Shown here: positions 1 to 7,901 of the stretch, piece after piece
How positions within the stretch are numbered: position 1 is the first letter of the stretch
Layout of the letters: the number at the start of each line of letters is the position of its first letter
NCBI RefSeq assembly: GCF_014843005.1
Contig: NZ_JACYXM010000001.1
Span: forward strand, 1-64,000
DNA length: 64,000 nucleotides
Direction: 5' to 3'
From: Rhodanobacter sp. DHG33
Lineage (GTDB): Bacteria > Pseudomonadota > Gammaproteobacteria > Xanthomonadales > Rhodanobacteraceae
The notes under the pieces: model-generated
Database searches by the model: none
What the model was told of the DNA's origin: nothing
The model's input: only the letters and a program-made list of their open reading frames with translations
Translations under genes and position numbers: made by a program

Positions 1-85
1 GGCGTCCACACAATTCACCTGTGCACACTGTCAAAGATCACATCACCGCGGAGCTTTCCGCTGTGGGACATTTCGTCCCGGTGAG
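1..85 (-). other. Leader of a probable rRNA operon (16S gene lies beyond the left edge)
   Basis: Read on the minus strand, this stretch carries TGATCTTTGACAGTGTGC (40 down to 23), which resembles the boxA-type antitermination sequence that precedes 16S rRNA genes. It is followed by a G/T-rich stretch ending at the window edge. No ORF fits. Together with the strong promoter just upstream, it looks like the transcribed spacer ahead of a 16S gene transcribed leftward. The rRNA itself is not in the window, so the identity is inferred from leader pattern only. A different stable-RNA operon is the main alternative. Confidence 0.55.
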
Positions 86-119
86 CCGCCTACTATACAT
101 CGTCTTTCCGGTCCGTCAA
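86..119 (-). promoter_or_regulatory. Strong sigma70-type promoter, probably of an rRNA operon
   Basis: On the minus strand there is a -35 box TTGACG (119-114), a 16-bp spacer and a -10 box TATAGT (97-92). An A/T-richer patch (GAAAATACTT) lies just upstream of the -35, as in UP elements. A GC-rich discriminator (AGGCGGCT) follows the -10, as is typical of stringently controlled stable-RNA promoters. It reads leftward, out of the window. Confidence 0.6.
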
Positions 120-308
120 CACCTGCTGCGAAGTATTTTCGAGGCGGGTGGATGTCGCGAACCCTTCGAAGCAAGGCGCTCGTCGAAGGGGCGAGAATCA
201 TAGCGCCGCCATGCATGGCTGGGAAGGGGGCAACGCAAAATTTTCAACACAAAAGTGACACTGCACGGACATACACTCGCCGCCCACTACGCCCGCAAGC
301 GCCGCACC

Positions 309-764
309 ATGCCGAAGCCGCTGATCGCCACCTCGTTGCTTGCGCTGTGCTGCAGCGCCTGTGCGCCATCGCATGATGCCGCACCCATTGCCGTGATCTT
401 GCACGGCCAGCGTTTCACGACGGAACTGGCCACCAATGAGGTCGCCCGCGAGCACGGCCTGATGATGCGCACGTCGCTGGCCGCCGATCGCGGCATGCTG
501 TTCGTGTTCCCCGACACGGCGCCGCGTGGGTTCTGGATGAAGAACACGCTGATCCCGCTCGACATCCTGTACTTCGATGCCGAACGCAGGCTGGTATCCG
601 CACAACTGGACGTACCGCCATGCAAGGCCGATCCCTGCCCGATCTACCCCAGCACAGGACCAGCGCGTTACGTATTGGAGCTGCCTGCGGGCACGGTCAA
701 GCGGATCGGCGTACGTGACGGCGATACGTTGGCGATCGACGGCGAAACGGGGCCGGTGGACTGA
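309..764 (+). CDS. DUF192 family lipoprotein
   Basis: A 151-residue protein of the DUF192 family, small beta-rich extracytoplasmic proteins of unknown biochemical role. The N-terminus is a short hydrophobic signal ending in a lipobox-like LCCSAC, so it is probably lipid-anchored. The family core is visible: EHGLMMRTSLAADRGMLFVF, then GFWMKNTLIPLDILYFD, and near the end a YVLELPAGTV segment before GDTL. The ATG at 309 is chosen because it places the signal peptide at the terminus; an in-frame ATG at 255 would add 18 non-signal residues. It stands alone, with the rRNA promoter firing the other way upstream. Function cannot be told from sequence. Confidence 0.85.
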   Translation: MPKPLIATSLLALCCSACAPSHDAAPIAVILHGQRFTTELATNEVAREHGLMMRTSLAADRGMLFVFPDTAPRGFWMKNTLIPLDILYFDAERRLVSAQLDVPPCKADPCPIYPSTGPARYVLELPAGTVKRIGVRDGDTLAIDGETGPVD

Positions 765-859
765 GCGACGACCAGACCGACGCGGTAAGGGATCAATGCT
801 TCCACGCAGACCGCATCGAGCATGTCCCACTCGTCTTCAAACGGAATGAACTGTTGCAT
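668..859 (-). CDS. Possible small acidic protein overlapping the DUF192 gene antisense
   Basis: A 63-codon minus-strand frame starting MQQFIPFEDEWDMLDAV. The start is preceded by GGAAG about 8-9 nt upstream. The N-terminal half (mostly 765-859, outside any other gene) has an acidic/aromatic composition that looks like real protein. The C-terminal half overlaps the 3' end of the DUF192 gene antisense and is Ser/Pro-rich, as shadow frames often are. It lies downstream of rubredoxin on the same strand with a gap of about 120 nt. I do not recognise the family. It may be a genuine short protein with an overlapping tail, or chance. Confidence 0.35.
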   Translation of the reverse strand: MQQFIPFEDEWDMLDAVCVEALIPYRVGLVVAQSTGPVSPSIANVSPSRTPIRLTVPAGSSNT

Positions 860-978
860 GGTGGTGCTTCCGGGGAAACGCGCATGGCTTGCGCGTGGAA
901 GCATCTCAGCGGATCGGCAGGCCCGTTCGCAGGCGGGAAGATGGCGAAATCGGGCCGCCTGCTGACGGAAATCGGCGA

Positions 979-1176
979 TCAATCGACCTCGATCATCTCG
1001 AAATCGCTCTTGGTGGCGCCGCAATCCGGGCAAGTCCAGGCCTCGGGCACGTCTTCCCAGCGTGTGCCGGGCTCGATGCCTTCTTCCGGCACGCCCAGCG
1101 CTTCGTCGTAGATGTAACCGCAGACCACGCACATCCACTTGCGCTGACCGGGAACCTGGCTTGCACTGTCGCTCAT
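979..1176 (-). CDS. Rubredoxin
   Basis: A 65-residue rubredoxin, a one-iron electron carrier in the cytoplasm. The two cysteine pairs that bind iron are plain: CVVCGYIYD near residue 16 and CPDCGA near residue 49. The family motif around [20 protein letters not shown] lies between them. The ATG at 1176 gives a typical length; the longer upstream frame has no rubredoxin similarity. It is divergent from thiE with only 70 bp between starts, an arrangement I recall from related gammaproteobacteria. Partner reductase and acceptor are not in this window. Confidence 0.95.
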   Translation of the reverse strand: MSDSASQVPGQRKWMCVVCGYIYDEALGVPEEGIEPGTRWEDVPEAWTCPDCGATKSDFEMIEVD

Positions 1177-1246
1177 CGTCGGGCTTCTTTGTTCGAGGGT
1201 GAATGGTGCATTCTCGCAACTCGCCTGCCGTTGCGGAAGCTGCACG

Positions 1247-1873
1247 ATGACCCAAACCCGATTCCCGGATCGCGGCCTGTACGCGATCACCGACGGCCCG
1301 CGCGCCGACCTGCTGGATGCGGCCGCGCAGGTGCTGGCCGGTGGCGCGCGCGTGCTGCAATACCGCGACAAGACCACGGATGCCGCGCGGCGCCTCGCCG
1401 AGGCCGTAGCGCTCAGGCGCCTGTGCGACACGCATGCCGTGCCGCTCATCATCAACGACGACGTCGCGCTCGCTGCCGAAACAGGCGCCGCGGGCGTGCA
1501 CCTGGGCCGTGACGACGGCGACGTTGCCGCGGCGCGTGCCGCACTGGGCACCGAGGCGATCATCGGCGTGTCGTGCTACGACTCGCTCGAACTCGCGCGT
1601 GCCGCAGCGGCGGCCGGCGCCGACTACGTGGCTTTCGGCGCCTTCTTCCCGTCGCCCACCAAGCCGCATGCGGTGCGCGCATCGCCCGCTCTGCTGCGGC
1701 AGAGCGCCGCGCTGGGCGTGCCGCGGGTGGCGATCGGCGGCATCACGCCGGACAATGCGCCCTCGCTGGTCGAAGCCGGCGCGGATTTCCTCGCCGTGAT
1801 CTCGGCGGTCTTTTCCGCGCCGGACGCACGCGCTGCCGCGCAGCGTTTCGCCCGCCTCTATTCATCCGATTGA
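1247..1873 (+). CDS. thiE: Thiamine-phosphate synthase
   Basis: A 208-residue TIM-barrel enzyme that joins HMP-pyrophosphate and thiazole phosphate to give thiamine monophosphate. Visible family motifs are GLYAITDG at the start, QYRDKTTD (pyrophosphate/Mg binding), [37 protein letters not shown] and [10 protein letters not shown]. The ATG at 1247 has a GGAAG element about 8 nt upstream; the ORF is open further 5' but without similarity. hemL follows after 14 nt, so the two are almost surely cotranscribed. Unlike thiC at 33085-34962, no TPP riboswitch is visible upstream. Confidence 0.95.
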   Translation: MTQTRFPDRGLYAITDGPRADLLDAAAQVLAGGARVLQYRDKTTDAARRLAEAVALRRLCDTHAVPLIINDDVALAAETGAAGVHLGRDDGDVAAARAALGTEAIIGVSCYDSLELARAAAAAGADYVAFGAFFPSPTKPHAVRASPALLRQSAALGVPRVAIGGITPDNAPSLVEAGADFLAVISAVFSAPDARAAAQRFARLYSSD

Positions 1874-1887
1874 CCGAGAGCCCACCG

Positions 1888-3171
1888 ATGAGCACCAACC
1901 ACGAACTGTTCCAGCGCGCCCAGCAACGCCTGCCCGGCGGCGTGAACTCGCCGGTGCGCGCGTTCAAGTCCGTGGGCGGCGAGCCGTTCTTCACGGCACG
2001 CGCCGACGGTGCTTACCTGTGGGACGTGGAAGGCGCGCGCTACATCGACTACGTGGGTTCGTGGGGGCCGATGATCGTGGGCCACAACCACCCCGCGGTG
2101 CGCGAAGCGGTGGAGCGCGCGGTGAAGGACGGTCTTTCTTTCGGCACCCCATGCCCCGCCGAAGTGACCATGGCCGAAACCATCGCGAAGCTGGTGCCGT
2201 CGGTGGAAATGGTGCGCATGGTGAACTCGGGCACCGAAGCCACCATGTCGGCGATCCGCCTCGCACGCGGCGCCACCGGCCGCACGAAGATCGTGAAGTT
2301 CGAAGGCTGCTACCACGGTCATGGCGACAGCTTTCTGGTCAAAGCCGGCTCCGGCGCGCTCACCTTCGGCGTACCCACCTCGCCCGGCGTGCCCAAGGCG
2401 AATGCCGACCTCACGCTCACCCTGCCCTACAACGATCTCGATGCCGCGAAGGCCTTGTTCGCCGAGCACGGCGCGGAGATCGCCGCCCTGATCATCGAGC
2501 CGGTCGCCGGCAACATGAACTGCATCCCGCCGTTGGACGGCTATCTGCAGGGCCTGCGCGCCCTGTGCACGCAGCACGGTGCGCTGCTGATCTTCGACGA
2601 GGTGATGACCGGCTTCCGCGTGGCGCTGGGCGGTGCGCAGGCCCTGTATGGCGTGACGCCCGACCTCACCACCTTCGGCAAGATCATCGGCGGCGGCATG
2701 CCGGTGGGTGCCTATGGCGGACGCCGCGACCTGATGGAGCAAATCGCGCCCAGCGGTCCGATCTACCAGGCCGGCACGCTGAGCGGCAACCCGGTGGCGA
2801 TGGCGGCGGGGCTGGCGATGCTGGAGCTGGTGCAGGCACCAGGCTTCTACGACACGCTCGCCGCACGCACGCGCCTGCTGTGCGACGGTTTCCAGTCGGT
2901 GGCCGACGGCGCAGACGTGCCGTTCAGCACCAACCGCGTGGGCGGCATGTTCGGATTGTTCTTCAGCGCGGCGAAGGTGGACAGTTACGCGCAGGCCACC
3001 ACGGCGGACACCGCGCTGTTCAACCGCTTCTTCCACGGCATGCTGAAGCGCGGCGTATACCTCGCGCCCAGCGCATTCGAGGCGGGCTTCCTGTCCAGCG
3101 CGCATTCGGACCAGGACATCGCCGACACCTTGCAGGCAGCGCGCGAGGCACTGGCCGAAGCGAAGGGCTGA
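1888..3171 (+). CDS. hemL: Glutamate-1-semialdehyde 2,1-aminomutase
   Basis: A 427-residue PLP enzyme converting glutamate-1-semialdehyde to 5-aminolevulinate in the C5 route to heme. The length matches the family. The PLP lysine is in [16 protein letters not shown] at residue 265. Other landmarks are [11 protein letters not shown] at the N-terminus, [18 protein letters not shown] for cofactor phosphate binding, and [12 protein letters not shown]. The ATG at 1888 begins the typical MS-x-NHELF start. It follows thiE by 14 nt and ends facing gloA across a hairpin. Confidence 0.97.
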   Translation: MSTNHELFQRAQQRLPGGVNSPVRAFKSVGGEPFFTARADGAYLWDVEGARYIDYVGSWGPMIVGHNHPAVREAVERAVKDGLSFGTPCPAEVTMAETIAKLVPSVEMVRMVNSGTEATMSAIRLARGATGRTKIVKFEGCYHGHGDSFLVKAGSGALTFGVPTSPGVPKANADLTLTLPYNDLDAAKALFAEHGAEIAALIIEPVAGNMNCIPPLDGYLQGLRALCTQHGALLIFDEVMTGFRVALGGAQALYGVTPDLTTFGKIIGGGMPVGAYGGRRDLMEQIAPSGPIYQAGTLSGNPVAMAAGLAMLELVQAPGFYDTLAARTRLLCDGFQSVADGADVPFSTNRVGGMFGLFFSAAKVDSYAQATTADTALFNRFFHGMLKRGVYLAPSAFEAGFLSSAHSDQDIADTLQAAREALAEAKG

Positions 3172-3174
3172 AAC

Positions 3175-3201
3175 GCGCACCGCCCATGCAGGGCGGTGCG
3201 C
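3175..3201. terminator. Hairpin between convergent hemL and gloA
   Basis: A perfect 11-bp inverted repeat, GCGCACCGCCC (3175-3185) and GGGCGGTGCGC (3191-3201), with a 5-nt loop. It sits in the 36-bp gap between two converging genes, where a shared terminator is expected. Neither side has a T-run, so intrinsic termination would be weak; it may act mainly as a 3' end stabiliser. Confidence 0.5.
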
Positions 3202-3207
3202 CAGGCC

Positions 3208-3627
3208 TTACCAGTTGCCGGTATTGGGCATCGACGCCCATGGCTCCTGCGGCGGCAGGTGACCGTCCTGCAGCAGCTCGACGGAAATCAGGTCGGGCGA
3301 GCGCACGAAGGCCATGTGGCCGTCGCGCGGCGGGCGGTGGATCGTATAGCCCATGTCCATCAGCCGCTGGCAGGCGGCATAGATGTCCTCCACCTGGAAC
3401 GCGAGGTGGCCGAAATTGCGCGCGCTGCCGTAATCCTCGCTCGAACCCCAGTTGTAGGTCAGCTCGACTTCCGCCTCGGGGCTGCCGGGCGCGGCAAGAA
3501 AGACCAGGGTGAACTTGCCCTGGGCGTTTTCCATGCGGCGCACTTCACGCAGCCCCAATCCTTCGCAATAGAAACGCAGCGAAGCATCGATGTCGCGCAC
3601 GCGCACCATGGTGTGCAGGTATTTCAT
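3208..3627 (-). CDS. gloA: Lactoylglutathione lyase (glyoxalase I)
   Basis: A 139-residue vicinal-oxygen-chelate fold enzyme that isomerises the methylglyoxal-glutathione hemithioacetal to S-lactoylglutathione. The start [12 protein letters not shown] carries the first metal-binding His. [17 protein letters not shown] (Glu ligand), [11 protein letters not shown] (second His) and the C-terminal [10 protein letters not shown] (last Glu) complete the set, so all four metal ligands of the GloA type appear present. The ATG at 3627 is chosen over an open upstream extension that lacks similarity. It is the last gene of a leftward run after the HIT protein. Confidence 0.95.
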   Translation of the reverse strand: MKYLHTMVRVRDIDASLRFYCEGLGLREVRRMENAQGKFTLVFLAAPGSPEAEVELTYNWGSSEDYGSARNFGHLAFQVEDIYAACQRLMDMGYTIHRPPRDGHMAFVRSPDLISVELLQDGHLPPQEPWASMPNTGNW

Positions 3628-3664
3628 GGATTTCGGCCGATGGTCGTCAGGGGAAGTACCTATC

Positions 3665-4114
3665 TTACCAATCGCCATGTGACCGACCGTGCATGCGCTG
3701 CCGCAAGGCCTGCGCCCATGCATCAAGCCTGTCCGTCGGCACCGGCTCCGGCACATCCCCGGAGTAGATCCGCGACAAGCCGTCCGCCGCGCCGCGCGGC
3801 TGCACGTGCAGGTGAAAGTGAAACACTTCCTGCCCTGCCGCCAGGCCATTCGATTGCCACACATTGAAACCAGCTGGATGGAATTCGTCCTGCAGTGCCA
3901 ACGCCACGCGTTGCGCCATGCGCATCGCTGCTGCCGCCTCGTCCGGAGTCAGCGCGCAGAGATCGGGCGCATGGCGGCGCGGCACCACCAGCACGTGTCC
4001 CGGTACGGCCTGCCGCAGATCCATGAAGGCCAGCATGTCGCCATCGTCCGCAACGATGCTGGCCGGCGCTTCTCCCGCCGCAATCGCGCAGAACGGGCAA
4101 GGTATCCCGTTCAT
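3665..4114 (-). CDS. HIT family hydrolase
   Basis: A 149-residue histidine-triad protein, a nucleotide hydrolase/transferase family acting on AMP-linked substrates. The zinc-like CPFC pair is at residues 6-9 and the catalytic HIT motif is [10 protein letters not shown] around residues 99-108. The [11 protein letters not shown] segment is the usual nucleotide-binding strand. The start ATG (4114) overlaps the argD stop as ATGA, indicating translational coupling. The tail is longer than in minimal HIT proteins. The physiological substrate is not predictable. Confidence 0.9.
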   Translation of the reverse strand: MNGIPCPFCAIAAGEAPASIVADDGDMLAFMDLRQAVPGHVLVVPRRHAPDLCALTPDEAAAAMRMAQRVALALQDEFHPAGFNVWQSNGLAAGQEVFHFHLHVQPRGAADGLSRIYSGDVPEPVPTDRLDAWAQALRQRMHGRSHGDW

Positions 4115-5343
4115 GCCCCCGCGAATGCGGCGAGCGCCGCATGCAGCCGCTGCAGGCCTTCCGCCAGTTCCTCGTCGCTGATCGTCAGCGGCGGCACGAA
4201 GCGCAGCACGTCCGGGCCGGCCTGCAGCACCAGCAGACCGTGAGCCGCAGCGTGATCCAGGATCTCGCCGCCCTTGCCCTTGTGCGCCGGCGCCAGCACC
4301 GCGCCGATCATCAGGCCGCGCCCGCGCACTTCCTCGAACAGGTGCAACTCGCGGTTGATGCTTTCCAGCCCCGCGCGCAACGCATCGGCCTGCCTTGCCA
4401 CGTTCGCAAGCACATCCACCGAACCCAGCTTGCGCAGCGCCACGCGCGCCACGGCGGCCGCCATCGGGTTGCCGCCGAAGGTGGTGCCGTGCGCGCCGTA
4501 CTGCATCACCTCGGCCACCTTCGCGCCGGCCAGCATGGCGCCGATGGGAAAGCCGCAGCCCAGCGCCTTGGCCAGGGTCACGATGTCCGGCTGCACCTGG
4601 TCGTGCGTGTGCGCGAACAGCGCGCCGGTGCGTCCCATGCCGCACTGGATCTCGTCCAGCACCAGCAGCGCGCCGTGCGCATCGCACAGCTCGCGCACGC
4701 GCTTGAGGAAGCCCGGCGCGGCCGGCACCACGCCGCCTTCGCCCTGCACCGGTTCCAGCATCACTGCGGCCACGTCGCCGGCGGCGAAGGCGGCCTCCAA
4801 CGCGGTGGCGTCATTGAAGTCGAGGTAGCGGAAGCCGCCCGGCAGCGGCTCGTAGCCTTCCTGGTACTTGGGCTGCGCGGTGGCGGTCACCGTGGCCAGC
4901 GTGCGGCCGTGGAACGAACCCTTGAAGGTGACGATGACGCGTTGCTCGGGCGCGCGCCCCTGCGCGGCCGCCCATTTGCGCACCAGCTTGATCGCCGCCT
5001 CGTTCGCTTCCGCGCCGGAGTTGCACAGGAACACCCGCTCGGCGAAGCCGCTGGCCTGCACCAGTTCCTCCGCGAGACGCAGCGGCGGCTCGGTCCAGAA
5101 CACGTTGCTGGCGTGCCAGAGCTTGCCGGCCTGTCCGGTAAGGGCCGCAAGCAGGTCTTGATCGCCGTGGCCCAGCGCGTTCACCGCAATGCCGGCGCCG
5201 AAGTCGATGAAGTCGTGCCCTTCGGTATCCCACACGCGCGCACCCTGGCCGCGATCGAGCACCACGTCGCGCGGTTTGTACACCGGCAGCCAGTAGCGCT
5301 TGCCGAGGCCGATCAGGGACGTGGACGAATCGTGTTGCGGCAT
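4111..5343 (-). CDS. argD: Acetylornithine/succinylornithine-type aminotransferase
   Basis: A 410-residue class III PLP aminotransferase, best matched to acetylornithine aminotransferase of arginine biosynthesis. Motifs are FLCNSGAEANEAAIKLVRKW (cofactor phosphate binding), TFKGSFHGRTLATVTAT, LLVLDEIQCGMGRTG and the PLP lysine in TLAKALGCGFPIGAML. The ATG at 5343 has GGAG about 10 nt upstream. A much longer open frame runs through the upstream genes in the same phase but is a high-GC artefact. It overlaps the HIT gene by 4 nt. Related ornithine or GABA-type aminotransferases are a lesser alternative. Confidence 0.88.
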   Translation of the reverse strand: MPQHDSSTSLIGLGKRYWLPVYKPRDVVLDRGQGARVWDTEGHDFIDFGAGIAVNALGHGDQDLLAALTGQAGKLWHASNVFWTEPPLRLAEELVQASGFAERVFLCNSGAEANEAAIKLVRKWAAAQGRAPEQRVIVTFKGSFHGRTLATVTATAQPKYQEGYEPLPGGFRYLDFNDATALEAAFAAGDVAAVMLEPVQGEGGVVPAAPGFLKRVRELCDAHGALLVLDEIQCGMGRTGALFAHTHDQVQPDIVTLAKALGCGFPIGAMLAGAKVAEVMQYGAHGTTFGGNPMAAAVARVALRKLGSVDVLANVARQADALRAGLESINRELHLFEEVRGRGLMIGAVLAPAHKGKGGEILDHAAAHGLLVLQAGPDVLRFVPPLTISDEELAEGLQRLHAALAAFAGA

Positions 5344-5423
5344 GGGGAGACTCCGGGGCAGAACGGCCATTATCCACGCACGCACGCCCCTCATGCATCG
5401 GGGTGCCGGCCACGCTTTCGGAA

Positions 5424-6026
5424 TCAGGCTTTCTGGAATCGCGGCAGGATGTCGCGCAGTTCGGCGAGCCGTTGCAGCGGATCGGTCAGTTCCAGCAGGC
5501 GCTGGCGTTCGTCGCTGCCCAGCGGCAACAGCTCCGCCAGGCGGAAACCGAGCCAGCGCGCATCGTCGTAGCACTCGCGTGGTGCCTGCTTCCACTGCGG
5601 CGCCAGCGCCTCGACCAGCCGCTCGGTAATCGTCTGCAGCAGCGCGAGTTCCACCGGCACCGGCGCGGGCGCCTCCTCCGGCCACCACTCCACTTCGCCG
5701 CGCAATTGGCCATCCGATCGTGCGCGTGTGCGCCGCACCCGGAAGCGCTGCCCACCCTCGGCCACGATGCCGAGCAAGCCGTCCGCACCGTGATGGAAAT
5801 CCACGATGTGCGCCAGCGTGCCCACCGCCGCCGGCAGCGCCGGCTCGCCCGTCTCGCGCCCCGCCAGGATCAGGCAGACGCCGAAGCCGCTTTCGTTGCG
5901 CGCGCACTCGCGCACCAGGTCGAGATAGCGCGGCTCGAAAACGCGAAGCTCCAGCCGGCCGCCCGGATACAGCACCGTGGACAACGGGAACAGCGGCAAT
6001 TCGGTGCGGGAGGATCGGCCGGCCAT
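5424..6026 (-). CDS. Stand-alone LON substrate-binding domain protein
   Basis: A 200-residue protein with only the N-terminal (PUA-like) domain of Lon protease and no AAA or protease part. The start ELPLFPLSTVLYPGG and RVFEPRYLDLVREC are the domain's hallmark, followed by GFGVCLIL, GTLAHIVDFH and a helical C-terminal half rich in Glu and Leu. Such free LON-domain proteins are common in proteobacteria; their role is unknown, with protein binding assumed from the domain. It lies between the SDR gene (18 nt upstream) and argD (80 nt downstream). Confidence 0.9.
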   Translation of the reverse strand: MAGRSSRTELPLFPLSTVLYPGGRLELRVFEPRYLDLVRECARNESGFGVCLILAGRETGEPALPAAVGTLAHIVDFHHGADGLLGIVAEGGQRFRVRRTRARSDGQLRGEVEWWPEEAPAPVPVELALLQTITERLVEALAPQWKQAPRECYDDARWLGFRLAELLPLGSDERQRLLELTDPLQRLAELRDILPRFQKA

Positions 6027-6044
6027 GCGTCGCGAGCAGCCGGC

Positions 6045-6863
6045 TCAGCCGAGGAAGAGATCGGGCAGCAAGGGCTGGCCTGCCTGCACGGCATAGCGGT
6101 CGAAATCGGTCACGCCGCTCTCGCGCAGCACGGTTTCGTCGATGGCGAACTGGCCGGTGTAATCGCGTGCGGGACGGGTAAGGATGGCGTGCGCCGCATC
6201 GGCCACGATGTCCGGCGTGCGGCAATGTTCGGGCTTGACGCCGTCGATCATTGCGATGGCGGCGGTGGCGATCACCGTGCGCGGCCACAGCGCATTCACC
6301 GCGATGCCCCGCGGAGCCAGCTCCGCGCTCATGCCCAGCACGCACAGGCTCATGCCCATCTTGGCGATGGTGTACGCGGTGTGCGGCGCAAACCATTTCG
6401 GATCCAGCGTGGGTGGCGGCGCCAGCATCAACACGTGCGGGTTCGCGGCTTTCTTCAGGTATGGCAGGCACGCCTGCGTGACGAGGAAGGTGCCACGCGT
6501 GTTGACCTGGTGCATCAGGTCGAAGCGCTTCATCGGCGTGCCTTCCACGCCGGCGAGCCAGATCGCGCTGGCGTTGTTCACCACGATGTCGATGCCGCCG
6601 AAGCGGTCGGCCGCCTGCGCGGCTGCGGCGTGCACCTCGGCCTCTTCGCGGATGTCGCACTTGATCGCCAGCGCGTGGCCGCCCGCTTCTTCGATCGCAG
6701 CGGCAGCGGTATGGATGGTGCCGGGCAACTTGGGATTCGGCACGCCGCTCTTGGCGGCGATCACGACGTTGGCGCCGTCGCGCGCGGCACGCAGCGCGAT
6801 CGCCAGGCCGATGCCGCGCGAAGCGCCGGTGATGAACAGGGTCTTGCCGGAAAGATGGCTCAT
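6045..6863 (-). CDS. Short-chain dehydrogenase/reductase, HSDL2-like, with an altered catalytic position
   Basis: A 272-residue Rossmann-fold oxidoreductase. The cofactor motif TGASRGIG is at about residues 11-18, NNASAI is the structural NNAG-type motif, and AYTIAKMG holds the catalytic Tyr and Lys. The segment preceding it, HVLMLAPPPTLDPKW, aligns with the HSDL2-type sequence in which a Ser stands where this protein has Ala, so one member of the usual Asn-Ser-Tyr-Lys set seems missing. The ATG at 6863 gives MSHLSGKTLFITG. It heads a leftward run with the LON-domain gene and argD. Substrate unknown; fatty or steroid-like acyl substrates are only suggested by family. Confidence 0.85.
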   Translation of the reverse strand: MSHLSGKTLFITGASRGIGLAIALRAARDGANVVIAAKSGVPNPKLPGTIHTAAAAIEEAGGHALAIKCDIREEAEVHAAAAQAADRFGGIDIVVNNASAIWLAGVEGTPMKRFDLMHQVNTRGTFLVTQACLPYLKKAANPHVLMLAPPPTLDPKWFAPHTAYTIAKMGMSLCVLGMSAELAPRGIAVNALWPRTVIATAAIAMIDGVKPEHCRTPDIVADAAHAILTRPARDYTGQFAIDETVLRESGVTDFDRYAVQAGQPLLPDLFLG

Positions 6864-6980
6864 GGCGTGGTCGGCCTGGCTGGAATACCGGCAGGATATC
6901 GCGTCTGCCGCTTCGTCCACTGGACGGGCCTGCCGCGCATCGGCACATTAGCCGTCTGACCAAGGGGAGCTTGCGCAAGG

Positions 6981-7901
6981 ATGTCCACCATCGCCGCCAC
7001 ACCCATGCCGCCTTTTGCCGATACGCGAGTCGAGCCCGTGCTGCGCGTGAGCGGCCTGCGCAAATGCTTCAAGCAGCGCGAAGTGCTGCGCGGCATCGAC
7101 TGGGAGGTGCCGCCCGGCCGCGTCATCGGCCTGCTCGGCCGCAACGGCGCAGGCAAGACCACCCTGCTGCGCTGCCTGCTCGGCCTCTCGCCCATCGATG
7201 CAGGCACGGTGGAACTGTTCGGCGAAACGATGACCGAGCCCGGCGGCGAACGCATGCATCGCATCGGCTTCGTGCCGCAGACCTTCGACCTGTTTCCGTG
7301 GATGAAGGTGCGCGCCTACCTTGACTTCACCGCCGCGTTCTACGCGCGCTGGAACCACGCATTGGCCGAGCGCCTGCTCGGCGACTGGCAACTCGACCCG
7401 AAGCAGAAGATCGGCGAACTGTCGCAGGGCCAGCGGCAGAAGCTGGCCATCGTGCGCGCCATCGCGCCCGAGCCCGACCTGCTGGTGCTGGACGAACCGG
7501 TCGCCAGTCTCGACCCGCAGGCGCGCCGCGCCTTCATGGCCGAATTGCTGGAACTGATGAAGGCACCGGGCAAGACGGTGATCTTCTCCACCCACATCAC
7601 CGCCGACCTCGAGCGCGCCGACGCCGACATCACTTTGCTGCGCGACGGCGCGATCCAGTTCACCCGCCCGCTGGCCGAACTGCGCGAGCGCCTGCACCGC
7701 GTGGTGCTCGTGCGGACGGGCGGCTGGCCGCAGGCGCCGGTGGTCGCCGGCCTGCTGAAGGCCACGCTCAAGGGCGACGAGGCGCAACTGCTGGTGGAGG
7801 ATGCCAACCCCGAAAGCCTGCACGCGCTGGCCTCACGCGAAGGCGCCACGCTGCGCATCGAGACGCCCACGCTGGAAGACCTGTTCGTGGAGCTGGCATG
7901 A
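6981..7901 (+). CDS. ABC transporter ATP-binding protein
   Basis: A 306-residue ABC ATPase of the single-domain, ABC-2 export type. Walker A is GRNGAGKTT (residues 53-61), the Q-loop is in GFVPQTFDLF, the signature is LSQGQRQK, Walker B is LLVLDEPVASLDP, and the switch His is in FSTHI. A C-terminal extension of about 90 residues after the ATPase core resembles the regulatory tail of many export ATPases. The stop overlaps the start of the following membrane protein (ATGA at 7898-7901), so the two are coupled. The cargo cannot be inferred. Confidence 0.92.
   Translation: MSTIAATPMPPFADTRVEPVLRVSGLRKCFKQREVLRGIDWEVPPGRVIGLLGRNGAGKTTLLRCLLGLSPIDAGTVELFGETMTEPGGERMHRIGFVPQTFDLFPWMKVRAYLDFTAAFYARWNHALAERLLGDWQLDPKQKIGELSQGQRQKLAIVRAIAPEPDLLVLDEPVASLDPQARRAFMAELLELMKAPGKTVIFSTHITADLERADADITLLRDGAIQFTRPLAELRERLHRVVLVRTGGWPQAPVVAGLLKATLKGDEAQLLVEDANPESLHALASREGATLRIETPTLEDLFVELA

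Noticed and set aside
4111..7002. A 963-codon minus-strand frame that would fuse argD to upstream sequence
   Set aside because: Only the last 410 codons resemble a protein family; the upstream portion overlaps the SDR and LON-domain genes in another frame and is Arg/Gly/Ala-rich nonsense.
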